From positions 1,096,331-1,160,330 of the forward strand of contig NZ_JAQRMY010000001.1 of NCBI RefSeq assembly GCF_028613635.1: a stretch of 64,000 nucleotides of DNA, given 5' to 3'. Position 1 is the first letter of the stretch. Each line of letters begins with the position of its first letter. The notes beneath the pieces were generated by a model. It had not been told where the DNA came from. It searched no databases and saw only the letters and a list, made by a program, of their open reading frames with translations. The position numbers were made by a program, and so were the translations under genes. Origin of the DNA: Devosia sp. ZB163. GTDB taxonomy: Bacteria; Pseudomonadota; Alphaproteobacteria; Rhizobiales; Devosiaceae. Positions 39,935 through 49,170 of this stretch are shown in pieces.

Positions 39935-42337
39935 GTGCAGTCAGTGATTTCAACAGTGTTCGAGCAGCATGACCTTCGCCTCGTGGCCCTCGCGGCCCTG
40001 GTCTGTTCGCTCTCGGCGTTTGCCGGCATTACCCTGCTCATCCATGCCCGCCGGACCGAAGGCCCGATGAAGAAGGTCTGGCTCGCTGTTGCCGCCGTTT
40101 CGGTGGGCTTCGGCATCTGGGCGACGCACTTCGTCGCGATGCTGGCTTTCCACGCCGGCATGCCGGTCGGCTACGACCTGCCGGTCACCGTCCTGTCGCT
40201 CGCCATCGCCATCGCGATCGTTGGTGGCGGCCTGTGGTTCGCCGCGATTGGCCCGCGCCCCATGGACGCGGTGCTCGGCGGCGCCGTGGTGGGGATCGGC
40301 ATCGCCTCGATGCATTACACCGGCATGGCCGCGCTGCTCATCGGCGGCGGCATCGTCTGGCACTCGCCGCTTGTCGCCGCTTCCGTGCTGTTCGGCATGG
40401 CCTTCGGCGCCGGCGCGCTCTATTTCGCCGTGCGCGGCCACACGCTGCGCCGCCGCCTCCGCGCCACGGTACTGCTGACGCTGGCCATCTGCGCCATGCA
40501 CTTCACCGCCATGGGCGCGGCAGGCCTCGAGAACTGTTTCCCCGTGGTTGCCGCCAATGACGCGACGCCGCAGTGGCTGTCGATCGTCGTCGCGCTGGTC
40601 TCGGTGATGATCCTGCTGTTTGCCGTGGGCGGCACCTATCTCGACATGCTCGACCGCCGCCGCACCGCTGCCGAGGGCGACCGCATGCGCGGTCTCGCCG
40701 ACGCCGCAGTGGAAGGGCTGGTCGTCGCGAAGAACGGCATCATCGTTACCGCCAACCAGAGCTTCCTCAAGCTGATCGAAGCGCCGGAGGCCGACGTGCA
40801 GGGCCGGCCGCTTGCCGACTTCCTCGGCACCGCGGTGTGCAACGCTCTCGATGAGCGGCCCAACGCGCCGATCGAAACCGACCTCAGGGCCGCCTTCGGT
40901 GTCGTGCCGGCGGAGGTCATCCTGCGGCATGTCGATTTTGCGGGTGCCCCGCACCAGGCCATCGCGGTGCGCGATCTTTCGGCGCGCAAGCAGGCCGAGC
41001 AGCACATCCGTTTCCTCGCCCACCATGACGCCCTCACCGGGCTCCCCAATCGCGTGAGCTTCGCGCGCAAGCTGGCTGACGAGATCGCCCATGCCCGCCG
41101 TCACGAGCAGACCTTCGCGGTCATGTGTCTCGACCTCGATCGCTTCAAGGAAGTGAACGACCTGTTCGGCCATGCCGCCGGCGATACGCTGCTGCAGCGT
41201 GTCGGGCAGGCGCTGCTCGGCACGATCGAAGGCGTCGGTTACGCCGCGCGCCTCAGCGGCGACGAGTTCGCGGTGCTGCTTCCCGATATCGGCACACCCG
41301 CGCGCGCCGGCCGTGTCGCCGAGCAGATCCTCGATGCCTTCCGCCGCGACAACGACATGTCGACGAGCGGCGCCATGATCTCCGGCTCGATCGGCATCGC
41401 GCTTTTTCCGGACAATGCCGACACCGACGAACAGCTGATGACCCATGCCGACACGGCCCTCTATCGCGCCAAGCAGGATGGTCGCGGCATCTATCGCTTC
41501 TTCGAAAGTGCCATGGGCGCCGAAGTGCGCGACCGCCGCATGCTCGAGCACGATCTGCGCCACGCCGTGTCGCGCAACCAGCTGCGGCTCGTCTACCAGC
41601 CGCAGGTCGATATCCAGTCGGACGAGGTCACCGGCTTCGAGGCGCTGGTGCGCTGGACCCATCCCGAGCGTGGCGAGATCTCGCCGGGGGTGTTCGTGCC
41701 GGTGGCCGAGGAGAGCGGGCTGATCCTGCAGATCGGCGAATGGGTGCTGCGCACCGCCTGCGCCGAGGCGGCCAGGTGGAAGGTGCCGCTCAGCGTCGCC
41801 GTAAACGTCTCCGCCGTGCAGATCCACTCGCCCACCTTCGCGCAGACGGTGCACGAGGTGCTGCTGCAGACCGGGCTCGACCCGACGCGGCTCGAGGTCG
41901 AGATCACCGAGTCGGCGCTGATCCGCGACATGGCGCGCGCCATCACCACCCTGCGCCAGATCCGGGCGCTCGGCGTTCGCATCGCCATGGATGATTTCGG
42001 CACGGGCTACTCGTCGCTCGCCAACCTGCGTGCCTTCCCGTTCTCGAAGATCAAGGTCGACCAGTCGTTCATCCGCTCGGTGGACAACAACATGCAGTCG
42101 GCCGCCATCGTGCGTGCCGTGCTGGGGTTGGGCAGCGGGCTGAACGTACCGGTTGTCGCCGAAGGCGTGGAGCGGCCCGAGGAACTCGAGTTCCTCAGGG
42201 GCGAGGTCTGCCAGACGGCGCAGGGCTACCTGCTCAGCAAGCCCAAGGACATTCGGCACTTCGAGTCGCTGACCGAGGGCAAGACGCGAACACTGGATGC
42301 CGCAGCGCAGTCCGTGCCCATGAAGGCAGTCGGCTGA
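39935..42337 (+). CDS. MHYT-PAS-GGDEF-EAL signalling protein
   Basis: This 800-residue protein (GTG start) has seven N-terminal membrane helices with the MHYT sensor motifs ATHFVAM (63-69), SMHYTGM (125-131) and AMHFTAM (187-193). MHYT is thought to bind metal and sense O2, CO or NO. A PAS-like region (~250-350), a GGDEF domain and an EAL domain follow. The cyclase motif is SGDEF (441-445) rather than GGDEF, and no RxxD inhibitory site is seen nine residues upstream. EAL is intact (569-571, with ITESAL and DDFGTGYSSL). It therefore probably acts mainly as a c-di-GMP phosphodiesterase. Its stop adjoins the stop of convergent rmuC. Confidence 0.92.
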   Translation: MQSVISTVFEQHDLRLVALAALVCSLSAFAGITLLIHARRTEGPMKKVWLAVAAVSVGFGIWATHFVAMLAFHAGMPVGYDLPVTVLSLAIAIAIVGGGLWFAAIGPRPMDAVLGGAVVGIGIASMHYTGMAALLIGGGIVWHSPLVAASVLFGMAFGAGALYFAVRGHTLRRRLRATVLLTLAICAMHFTAMGAAGLENCFPVVAANDATPQWLSIVVALVSVMILLFAVGGTYLDMLDRRRTAAEGDRMRGLADAAVEGLVVAKNGIIVTANQSFLKLIEAPEADVQGRPLADFLGTAVCNALDERPNAPIETDLRAAFGVVPAEVILRHVDFAGAPHQAIAVRDLSARKQAEQHIRFLAHHDALTGLPNRVSFARKLADEIAHARRHEQTFAVMCLDLDRFKEVNDLFGHAAGDTLLQRVGQALLGTIEGVGYAARLSGDEFAVLLPDIGTPARAGRVAEQILDAFRRDNDMSTSGAMISGSIGIALFPDNADTDEQLMTHADTALYRAKQDGRGIYRFFESAMGAEVRDRRMLEHDLRHAVSRNQLRLVYQPQVDIQSDEVTGFEALVRWTHPERGEISPGVFVPVAEESGLILQIGEWVLRTACAEAARWKVPLSVAVNVSAVQIHSPTFAQTVHEVLLQTGLDPTRLEVEITESALIRDMARAITTLRQIRALGVRIAMDDFGTGYSSLANLRAFPFSKIKVDQSFIRSVDNNMQSAAIVRAVLGLGSGLNVPVVAEGVERPEELEFLRGEVCQTAQGYLLSKPKDIRHFESLTEGKTRTLDAAAQSVPMKAVG

Positions 42338-43513
42338 TCACTCCCCGGCGAGGCGCTGCTCGGGCCGCGCCTCTTCGAACTCCATCGCCTCGATCCGCTC
42401 GCCGCGCCGGAGCACCTTGCCCGACGAGGTGAGGATGTCGCCGATATCGTTGCTGGCCTGGGTGAAGTGGGTCTGGAGCTTGCGCACGCGCTCGTCGAGC
42501 CGGCCGACATCGAGCAGCAGTTCGCGCACCTCGCGCTGGATCTTGTGCGCTTCCTCGCGCATCCTCACGTCGCGCAGCAGCGCCTGCACCACCTGGATCG
42601 ACAGCATCAGGATCGAGGGCGAGACGATCACCACCCGCGCCTTGAGTGCGCGCTGCACGACGTCCTCGAACTTTTCGTGCAGGTCCGCAAAGATCGACTC
42701 CGAAGGCACGAACAGGAAGGCCGTGTCCGCCGTCTCGCCGGGGATCAGGTACTTCTCCGAGATCGCCTTGATGTGGACGCCCATATCGTTACGGAAGCCG
42801 TTTGCGGCGAAGCGGGTCTCTTCCTGCGCCTGCGCATCGCCCAGCCGCTGCCAGCTCTCGAGCGGGAACTTGGCGTCGATGACCAGCGAGGGGGCGTTGT
42901 TGGGCATGTACACCAGCGCATCGGGCCGGCTGCCGTTCGAGAGCGTTGCCTGAAAGGCGTAGGAGTTGGGCGCGAGCCCGTCCCCGATGATCGTCTCCAT
43001 GCGCCCCTGGCCGAAGGCGCCGCGCGTCTGCTTGTTGGCGAGGATCGACTGCAGGCCGACCACGTCCTGCGAAAGCTGGGTGATGTTCGACTGCGCCCGG
43101 TCGATGACCGCCAGCCGCTCCTGGAGCTTGGCGAGGCTCTCGTTGGTCTTGGTATTGCCCTCCTGCATGGCCGCGCCGAGGCGCTGGCCCTGGCTGTCGA
43201 GCCGGTCGTTGACGAGCCGTGCGAGGTCCGACGTGCGCGAGCCGAAAATCTCGCTCATCGTCTGCATGCGGCCGGTCATCTCGGACTGGATGCGCATCAT
43301 GTCGGCGAGGTGCCGCTCGGTCTCGGTGGACTTCAGCCGCAGCGCTTCCGCCTCCGCGGCCCGCTGCTGCGCCTCCTCGGTCCGTGCCTTGGCCTGCCGG
43401 ATCGCGACGACGAGCAGCGCGATCAGGAGGGCAGCGAACAGCCCGGCGGCTGCAAGCGCGGCCATTTCGAGCGTGACGGGAAAGTCGGCGACGACGAAGA
43501 GGATGCGGTCCAT
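42338..43513 (-). CDS. rmuC: DNA recombination protein RmuC
   Basis: RmuC (391 aa) has an N-terminal membrane helix (residues ~15-38), a long coiled coil (~40-140), and the RmuC nuclease-like domain with PDALVYMPNNAPSLVIDAKFPLESW. That domain contains the D-x-K element of the PD-(D/E)XK fold. SEKYLIPGETADTAFLFVPSE lies further on. It limits DNA inversions between short repeats in E. coli. It converges on the MHYT gene with no bases between the stop codons. Confidence 0.93.
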   Translation of the reverse strand: MDRILFVVADFPVTLEMAALAAAGLFAALLIALLVVAIRQAKARTEEAQQRAAEAEALRLKSTETERHLADMMRIQSEMTGRMQTMSEIFGSRTSDLARLVNDRLDSQGQRLGAAMQEGNTKTNESLAKLQERLAVIDRAQSNITQLSQDVVGLQSILANKQTRGAFGQGRMETIIGDGLAPNSYAFQATLSNGSRPDALVYMPNNAPSLVIDAKFPLESWQRLGDAQAQEETRFAANGFRNDMGVHIKAISEKYLIPGETADTAFLFVPSESIFADLHEKFEDVVQRALKARVVIVSPSILMLSIQVVQALLRDVRMREEAHKIQREVRELLLDVGRLDERVRKLQTHFTQASNDIGDILTSSGKVLRRGERIEAMEFEEARPEQRLAGE

Positions 43514-43665
43514 CGCGGCAGCCTACACGATTCGGCGTAGCAATGTTCTGGCATTGTTCACGTCCGCCGCAATTATCCTTGCGAACCGGTAAACCGGCTT
43601 GCCGTTGACCCGGGGCGGGGAAATACCATATTCAGCGGCAACCCCCGATGAAGGACTGAACGTTC

Positions 43666-44187
43666 ATGGCCAAGCGCCCCATCCTTATCCTTCCCGACGA
43701 GCGCCTGCGCGCCATTGCAGAGCCGATCGAGAAGATCGACGATGAGGTGAAGCAACTCGCCAAGGACATGCTCGAGACCATGTACGATGCGCCCGGCATC
43801 GGCTTGGCCGCGCCGCAGATCGGCGAACTCCGCCGCATCGTGGTGATGGACCTCGCCAAGGAAGGCGACGCACCTGATCCGATCGTGATGGTGAACCCCG
43901 AGATCCTCAAGTACTCGGACGAGACCGTCGTCACCGAGGAAGGGTGCCTGTCGATCCCCGAGCTCTACTACGATGTGGAGCGTCCGGCCGAGGTCACCGT
44001 CCGCTACACCGATCTCGACGGCAAGGTGGTCGAGCGCGACGCCGCCGACCGGCTCGCCATCTGCATCCAGCATGAGATCGATCACCTCGATGGCGTGCTC
44101 TACATCGACTACCTGAGCCGCCTGAAGCGCGACCGCGTGCTGAAGAAGTTCCAGAAGGCCGACCGGCTGTCCAAGAAGGCGAGCTGA
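43666..44187 (+). CDS. def: peptide deformylase
   Basis: Def (173 aa) removes the formyl group from new proteins. All three metal-enzyme motifs are present: GIGLAAPQIG (~44), EGCLSIPE (~92, metal Cys) and QHEIDHLDG (~133, metal His pair and catalytic Glu). The N-terminus MAKRPILILPDERLR is typical. It is followed by the palindromic element and fmt, its usual functional neighbour. Confidence 0.95.
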   Translation: MAKRPILILPDERLRAIAEPIEKIDDEVKQLAKDMLETMYDAPGIGLAAPQIGELRRIVVMDLAKEGDAPDPIVMVNPEILKYSDETVVTEEGCLSIPELYYDVERPAEVTVRYTDLDGKVVERDAADRLAICIQHEIDHLDGVLYIDYLSRLKRDRVLKKFQKADRLSKKAS

Positions 44188-44210
44188 GTCAACCGCATCA
44201 GCTGTGAGCG

Positions 44211-44366
44211 CCTTCTCCCCTTGTGGGAGAAGGTGCCCGAAGGGCGGATGAGGGGTATCTCTCCGCGTACCGGACGCTCCTCGCTTCACTCGGATCGCGC
44301 TACACTTCGTTTCGCGGGACCCCTCATCCGGCGCTGCGCGCCACCTTCTCCCACAAGGGGAGAAGG
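44211..44366. repeat. dispersed palindromic element, copy 2 (inverted)
   Basis: This ~156-bp element lies between def and fmt. The arms CCTTCTCCCCTTGTGGGAGAAGG and CCTTCTCCCACAAGGGGAGAAGG are nearly perfect hairpins. Its reverse complement aligns with the element upstream of recR, including the central GCGCGATCCGAGTG..GCGAGGAGC. The 3' end lies 25 bases before fmt. Confidence 0.85.
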
Positions 44367-44390
44367 CGACCATCGAGAGACCGGGGACTT

Positions 44391-45311
44391 ATGAAAATCA
44401 TCTTCATGGGCACGCCCGAGTTCGCGGTGCCCACTCTCACCGAGATCGTCTCGACCGGACACGAGGTCGTCGCCGTCTATTCGCGCGCGCCAAAACCGGC
44501 TGGGCGCGGGCAGGTGGAGCGGAAGTCGCCCGTGCACGAGGCGGCTGAGGGCTTCGGCATCCCGGTCTTCACGCCGCGCTCGCTGAAGCAGGACGCCGAG
44601 CAGGAGGTTTTCGCCTCGCTCGATGCCGATGTCGCCATCGTCGTCGCCTATGGCCTGATCCTGCCCAAGCCGATCCTCGAGGCGCCGCGTCTCGGTTGCC
44701 TCAACCTCCACGGTTCGCTCCTGCCGCGCTGGCGCGGCGCGGCTCCCATCCAGCGTGCCGTCATGGCCGGCGACGCCCGCACCGGCGTCATGGTGATGCA
44801 GATGGACGAGGGGCTCGATACCGGCGCTGTCGGCCTCATCGAGGAAATGCCGATCGGTCCGGACATGACGGCCGGCGAACTCCACGACAAGATGATGCTG
44901 GTCGGCGCCGACCTTATGGGCCGGGCCCTCGCCGCACTGGATCGCGGCAGCCTGCACTTCACGCCCCAGGCGGAAGAAGGCGTCACCAACGCCGCCAAGA
45001 TCGACAAGGCCGAGGCGCGGATCGATTGGACGAAGCCCGCCGCCGAGGTGCACAACCAGATCCGCGGGCTGTCGCCGTTCCCCGGTGCCTGGTTCGAGCT
45101 CGAACTCAACGGCAACCCGACGCGCATCAAGGCGCTGCGCTCGACGCTGGTCGCCGGGCAGGGCGCGCCGGGCACGATCCTTTCCGATCTCACCATTGCC
45201 TGCGGCAGCGGCGCCGTGTGGCTGACCGCCGTGCAGCGGGAAGGCAAGGGCGCCATGGATGCGGCCACGTTCCTGCGTGGGGCGGGGTCTCTGCCGGAGA
45301 AGGCTTCGTGA
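44391..45311 (+). CDS. fmt: methionyl-tRNA formyltransferase
   Basis: Fmt (306 aa) formylates initiator Met-tRNA. It begins [16 protein letters not shown]. The catalytic region is [21 protein letters not shown] (~107-127), with the Asn-His pair and the SLLP loop. A C-terminal OB-like domain binds the tRNA. ATG 44391 is fixed by the conserved N-terminus; the frame is open upstream only through the repeat. It pairs with def on the other side of the repeat. Confidence 0.95.
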   Translation: MKIIFMGTPEFAVPTLTEIVSTGHEVVAVYSRAPKPAGRGQVERKSPVHEAAEGFGIPVFTPRSLKQDAEQEVFASLDADVAIVVAYGLILPKPILEAPRLGCLNLHGSLLPRWRGAAPIQRAVMAGDARTGVMVMQMDEGLDTGAVGLIEEMPIGPDMTAGELHDKMMLVGADLMGRALAALDRGSLHFTPQAEEGVTNAAKIDKAEARIDWTKPAAEVHNQIRGLSPFPGAWFELELNGNPTRIKALRSTLVAGQGAPGTILSDLTIACGSGAVWLTAVQREGKGAMDAATFLRGAGSLPEKAS

Positions 45312-45322
45312 TGCCGCAAGGC

Positions 45323-45376
45323 CCCCTCACCCGGAGCGCTGCGCGCTCCGACCTCTCCCCCAAGGGAGAGGTGGCG
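45323..45376. repeat. short palindromic repeat after fmt
   Basis: Two hairpins in a row lie just downstream of fmt: CGGAGCGC...GCGCTCCG and ACCTCTCCCCCAAGGGAGAGGT. They resemble the CCCCTCACCC...-type elements elsewhere in the window. The second may act as a terminator for fmt. Confidence 0.6.
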
Positions 45377-45436
45377 ATGTGGCGCGATCGTGCTGCCGGA
45401 CCGGGCGGGATGAGTAGCCCCTCGGCGCTTACCTGT

Positions 45437-45560
45437 GTCCCTCATCACCGGGCTTGTCCCGGTGATCCAGCCGCCGCGCGTCGGCGCGGCGAGAGAAGTC
45501 TTCTCACGCGGCAGACGCCGCGTGGCTGGATGGCCGGGACAAGCCCGGCCATGAGGGGGA
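45437..45560. repeat. dispersed GTCCCTCATCACCGGGCTTG element, copy 2
   Basis: This ~124-bp element lies between fmt and truA. It shares GTCCCTCATCACCGGGCTTG, GGTGATCCAGC.GCCGCGCGTCGGCGCGGCG and GCTGGATGGCCGGGACAAGCCCG with the copy after recR. It is in the same orientation, with about 17 extra bases in the centre. Confidence 0.8.
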
Positions 45561-45600
45561 TAATCGAGGCAGGGATGCCGGGTCGCGAGGTCCGTTCCTG

Positions 45601-46338
45601 ATGCCCCGCTACCGCCTCAGCATCGAATATGACGGCCGCCCCTTCTGCGGCTGGCAGCGGCAGGCTGGCGATCTCTCGGTGCAGCAACTGCTCGAGGAGG
45701 CGATCGAGCGTTTTTCCGGCGAGAGCGTGGTCACGCAGGCCGCCGGCCGCACCGATGCCGGTGTGCATGCGCTGGGGCAGGTGGTGCATTTCGACCTCGA
45801 GCGGGAGTGGGATCCGTTCAAGGTGCGCGAGGCGCTGAACTATCACACCAAGCCGCACCCGGTGGCGATCCTGACCGCGGATCGGGTCGACGAGAGTTTC
45901 GAGGCGCGCTTTTCGGCGATTGCCCGTTACTACGAGTATCGCATCCTCAATCGGCGCGCCCGGGCGGGTCTCGATGCCGGCCGGGTCTGGCATGTGCCGG
46001 TCGTGCTCGATGCCGACGCTATGCATGCCGCGGCGCAGCTGATCCTCGGCAAGCACGACTTCACCACCTTCCGTGCGTCCGAATGCCAGGCCAAGTCGCC
46101 CCAGCGCACGCTCGATATCTTCAGCGTGTCGCGGCAGGCCGAGATGATCGTCGTCGCCGCCAGGGCGCGGAGCTTCCTCCATTCGCAGGTGCGCTCGATG
46201 GTGGGTTCGCTCAAGCTGGTGGGCGAGGGCAAGTGGACCCCGCGCGACTTCCGCGCCGCGCTCGACGCGCGCGATCGCAGCCGCTGCGGCCCGCTGGCGC
46301 CGCCGGACGGATTGTACCTGACGAAGGTCGACTACTAG
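45601..46338 (+). CDS. truA: tRNA pseudouridine(38-40) synthase TruA
   Basis: TruA (245 aa) modifies U38-U40 in the anticodon arm. It starts [21 protein letters not shown]. The catalytic aspartate is in [19 protein letters not shown] (~residue 53). The C-terminal part has [19 protein letters not shown]. The stop shares the bases CTAG with the stop of the convergent membrane gene. Confidence 0.95.
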   Translation: MPRYRLSIEYDGRPFCGWQRQAGDLSVQQLLEEAIERFSGESVVTQAAGRTDAGVHALGQVVHFDLEREWDPFKVREALNYHTKPHPVAILTADRVDESFEARFSAIARYYEYRILNRRARAGLDAGRVWHVPVVLDADAMHAAAQLILGKHDFTTFRASECQAKSPQRTLDIFSVSRQAEMIVVAARARSFLHSQVRSMVGSLKLVGEGKWTPRDFRAALDARDRSRCGPLAPPDGLYLTKVDY

Positions 46339-46913
46339 CGCGCGCTGCTTGCCGCGGCGATCTCGGCCAGCTGCTCCGGCGTCGGCGGGAACAGCAGCAC
46401 GATCAGGATCAGTGCCAGGATCAGCCCCACCGCCTGCGCGAGGATCAGCAGCACGATCTGCACCGGCTTCAGCGTCATCACCAGCCGGGCGATGTTGATC
46501 GACAGCACGATGCCGACGATGAGGAAGACGAGGACGAGGAAGCCGAGCCCCAGCATCAGGGTCACGAGCATGATCATCGACAGGATCGCGTTCGACCAGT
46601 TGACCGTGACGACGAACGGCACGAGCGCATCCCACCGGCCGATCTGCCGCAGGTAGAGCGCCGAGGCGCCCAGCGTCGCGCCATAGATGATCACGGACTG
46701 CACGAGCGACGCGAGCATGCTGCCCGAGCCGACGGCTGCGGTGAGCACCAGCTGGATCCCCGTGACAATCAGCACCGCGATGAAGCTGCTGACGAGGCCC
46801 GTCTCGGTGAACAGGAAATGGCGCGAGGCACCGCGGTCGCCCATCACGAGGGCGAACACGCCGCGCGCTGCGGCGCGCGCCTCATCGAGGAAGTTGCTGT
46901 TCGGTGCTGGCAC
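46335..46913 (-). CDS. Yip1-like multi-pass membrane protein (third of three)
   Basis: This 192-residue protein starts at GTG 46913, which overlaps the previous gene's TAG stop by one base. A soluble ~40-residue N-terminus with [22 protein letters not shown] leads into about five hydrophobic helices. The last stretches ([27 protein letters not shown] and [22 protein letters not shown]) are very hydrophobic. The layout recalls Yip1-domain proteins. The F-x-x-T-x-x-GLV start of the first helix also occurs in the gene just upstream, suggesting paralogy. The function is unknown. Confidence 0.72.
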   Translation of the reverse strand: MPAPNSNFLDEARAAARGVFALVMGDRGASRHFLFTETGLVSSFIAVLIVTGIQLVLTAAVGSGSMLASLVQSVIIYGATLGASALYLRQIGRWDALVPFVVTVNWSNAILSMIMLVTLMLGLGFLVLVFLIVGIVLSINIARLVMTLKPVQIVLLILAQAVGLILALILIVLLFPPTPEQLAEIAAASSAR

Positions 46914-47452
46914 TAAAAGGGTCCGAGAATGCTGGTGACGAGCATGTAGAGCCCCGGGGGGATGGCGGCAAGCAGGGCAGTGCAAAGAATGGCAAATGCC
47001 GTGGAAACGCCGAACCCGAGTTGTCCCATTTCGCGCGCCGCCCGGAAGAACATCAGCACCCGCAGCGCCATGACGAAAGCCAGTGCGCCGGGGCCCGCGA
47101 AATAGGCCACGATCCACGAAGTGCCGAGCAGCAGGCCCATGGCGTAGGTGACGGGCACCGCGATCGCGAGGGCGGGCGCCTTCAGCAGCCGTGCGGTGGC
47201 CCAGGTGACGAACAGCGCCGCGCCGAGATAGAGGCCGTTGACCAGGAGGCTCAGCACGACCTGGAGCCAGCCAGGAAATCTCGTGAGCGCTGATTCGATC
47301 GCGATGATCAGCAGCACCATGGCGAAGTAGAAGCCCGCGGCATTGACGAGGCCGGCGCGGGTGAGGGTGAATTTCTCGCGCGCCTTCGGGCGGGCAAGCA
47401 GCAGTTCGAACCATCCGGTGATGGCCCGCCACAGCTCGCCGAAGGCGTTCAT
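46913..47452 (-). CDS. multi-pass membrane protein (second of three)
   Basis: This 179-residue protein starts at ATG 47452, overlapping the previous stop by 4 bases (ATGA). A short soluble N-terminus (WRAITGWFELLLARPKAREKF) precedes TLTRAGLVNAAGFYFAMVLLII and four more helices. I do not recognise the family with certainty; a Yip1-like fold is possible. It belongs to a run of three coupled membrane genes after dapE. Confidence 0.7.
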   Translation of the reverse strand: MNAFGELWRAITGWFELLLARPKAREKFTLTRAGLVNAAGFYFAMVLLIIAIESALTRFPGWLQVVLSLLVNGLYLGAALFVTWATARLLKAPALAIAVPVTYAMGLLLGTSWIVAYFAGPGALAFVMALRVLMFFRAAREMGQLGFGVSTAFAILCTALLAAIPPGLYMLVTSILGPF

Positions 47453-47997
47453 TGCGCCCCCAGCATTGCCTGTCCCGTTGGCAGCGCGAGGATCAGGGAT
47501 TGCGCCGCGAACATTGCCAGCGCCACGACCGCCCCGATAAGGATCGCACTGCCCCAGCCGACCCTCAGTAGGCTTTTCGTCGCCCGGGCGGAGAAGTATC
47601 CGACGAGGCCAACTAGCGCGGAGCCCGCCGAACCGACACCGAACGCACCGAGTGCCAGCAACGCGATCTGGCTGATCGCAAGAACAAGCGCCATGAACAA
47701 ATAGATCGCCGGGAGCTGCTCGCGCTTCAAAAGCACTGCGGCAGCGCCGAGCACGACGAAGGGCGCCGCCAGCGTCACGATGGCAACTGTGCCGAAATCG
47801 ACGCTGACCCTGAGCGCCTCTAGCGGCATGCTGGAGACGGACCAGACGATGATCGCCGCCTGCAGGATTGCCAGCACCACGATGCCGGTGACGGCATGCG
47901 TCCAGGTGACGGTCACGGGCGGGGCATCCGCCTTGGGCGGCAGACCCATGGCCGCGCGGCTGGCCGCGCCGACGGCGCTGTAGAAACCGTCGGCCAT
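47449..47997 (-). CDS. multi-pass membrane protein (first of three)
   Basis: This 182-residue protein starts at ATG 47997, overlapping the dapE stop by one base (TGATG). About 40 soluble residues (MADGFYSAVGAASRAAMGLPPKADAPPV) are followed by five hydrophobic helices. I cannot assign a function. Overlaps on both sides indicate translation coupled to dapE and to the next two membrane genes. Confidence 0.7.
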   Translation of the reverse strand: MADGFYSAVGAASRAAMGLPPKADAPPVTVTWTHAVTGIVVLAILQAAIIVWSVSSMPLEALRVSVDFGTVAIVTLAAPFVVLGAAAVLLKREQLPAIYLFMALVLAISQIALLALGAFGVGSAGSALVGLVGYFSARATKSLLRVGWGSAILIGAVVALAMFAAQSLILALPTGQAMLGAQ

Positions 47998-49151
47998 CAC
48001 TTCGTCCCCAGGTAGTCCGCGATGAACGTGGCATAGAGTGCGGTCAGTTCCTCGACGTCGCTGACGCGCACGTTCTCGTCGACCTTGTGCATGGTCGGGC
48101 CGGGGAGGCCGCACTCCACCACCGGGCAGTACTCGGCGATGAAGCGCGCATCCGACGTGCCGCCGCCGGTCGAGAGCTCCGGTGGTATGCCGGTGCGGCG
48201 CGCGATGGTCTCGACCAGCGTCTCGACGCCGCCGCCGAGCGGCGACAGGAACGAGCGCGATGGCCGGCCCACCACGGTGAACTCGACCTGCGTGCCCCGC
48301 AGGTCCTCGGTACCGATGACGTCATTGACCGCATCGGCGAGCGTCTCCGGCGTCCAGCGGTCATTGTAGCGGACGTTGAAGCGCAGCAGCGCCGAGGCCG
48401 GGATGACATTGGTCGTCGCGTTGCCGACGTCGATCGAGGTGAACTCGAGGTTCGAGGGCGGGAAGTGATCCGTGCCGTCATCGATCTTGCCCGAGAGGGC
48501 GAGCACCAGCGCGGCGGCCACGGGCAGCGGATTGTTGGCCCTGTCGGGATAGGCGACGTGCCCCTGCGTGCCCGTCACCCGGATCTGGCCGTTGAGCGAG
48601 CCACGCCGCCCGATCTTGATGCTGTCGCCCACGCGCGCGGTGGCGCTGGGCTCGCCGACGATGGCGAAGTCGAAGCTGTGTCCCTGCGCCCTGGCCCAGG
48701 CCATCAGCTTGTCGGTGCCGTTGACCGAGTCCGCTTCCTCGTCATTGGTGATGGCGAGCGAGATGGTGCCGTTCGGGTTGATCCGCGAGATGGCGGCGAC
48801 GAACGCCGCGATCCCCGACTTCATGTCGGCCGCGCCGCGCCCATAGATCGTGCCGTCGACGATCTCCGCCGCAAAGGGCGGATGCGTCCACGCCGCGACG
48901 TCGCCGGGCGGCACCACATCGGTGTGACCGGCAAACAGCAGGTGCCTGCCGCCATTCCCGCGCGTCGCGAACAGGTTGTCGACCGGATACGAGCCGTCCC
49001 CCTCGAAGCGCACCCGCTGGCACGTGAACCCGAGCGGGATCAGAGCGGCTTCGAGCACGTCGAATGCGCCGTGCAGTTCGGGGGTGACCGAAGGCTGGCG
49101 GATCAGGTCGGCGAGGAGTTGGACGGGATCGATCCCGGGTGGTGTGGGCAT
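47997..49151 (-). CDS. dapE: succinyl-diaminopimelate desuccinylase
   Basis: DapE (384 aa) removes succinate from N-succinyl-LL-DAP in lysine and peptidoglycan synthesis. The dizinc M20 motifs are FAGHTDVVPPGD (~72), GRGAADMKSG (~105) and the catalytic glutamates in ITNDEEADS (~138). STGGGTSDARF and GPTMHKVDENV complete the site. It lies downstream of dapD on the same strand, with the DUF805 gene and fragment between. Confidence 0.95.
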   Translation of the reverse strand: MPTPPGIDPVQLLADLIRQPSVTPELHGAFDVLEAALIPLGFTCQRVRFEGDGSYPVDNLFATRGNGGRHLLFAGHTDVVPPGDVAAWTHPPFAAEIVDGTIYGRGAADMKSGIAAFVAAISRINPNGTISLAITNDEEADSVNGTDKLMAWARAQGHSFDFAIVGEPSATARVGDSIKIGRRGSLNGQIRVTGTQGHVAYPDRANNPLPVAAALVLALSGKIDDGTDHFPPSNLEFTSIDVGNATTNVIPASALLRFNVRYNDRWTPETLADAVNDVIGTEDLRGTQVEFTVVGRPSRSFLSPLGGGVETLVETIARRTGIPPELSTGGGTSDARFIAEYCPVVECGLPGPTMHKVDENVRVSDVEELTALYATFIADYLGTK

Positions 49152-49170
49152 GTCCCGTCCGTTCTTCTGG

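Noticed and set aside
39950-42259. 769-codon minus-strand frame opposite the MHYT-GGDEF-EAL gene
   Set aside because: Antisense shadow of a well-supported gene; no domains recognisable.
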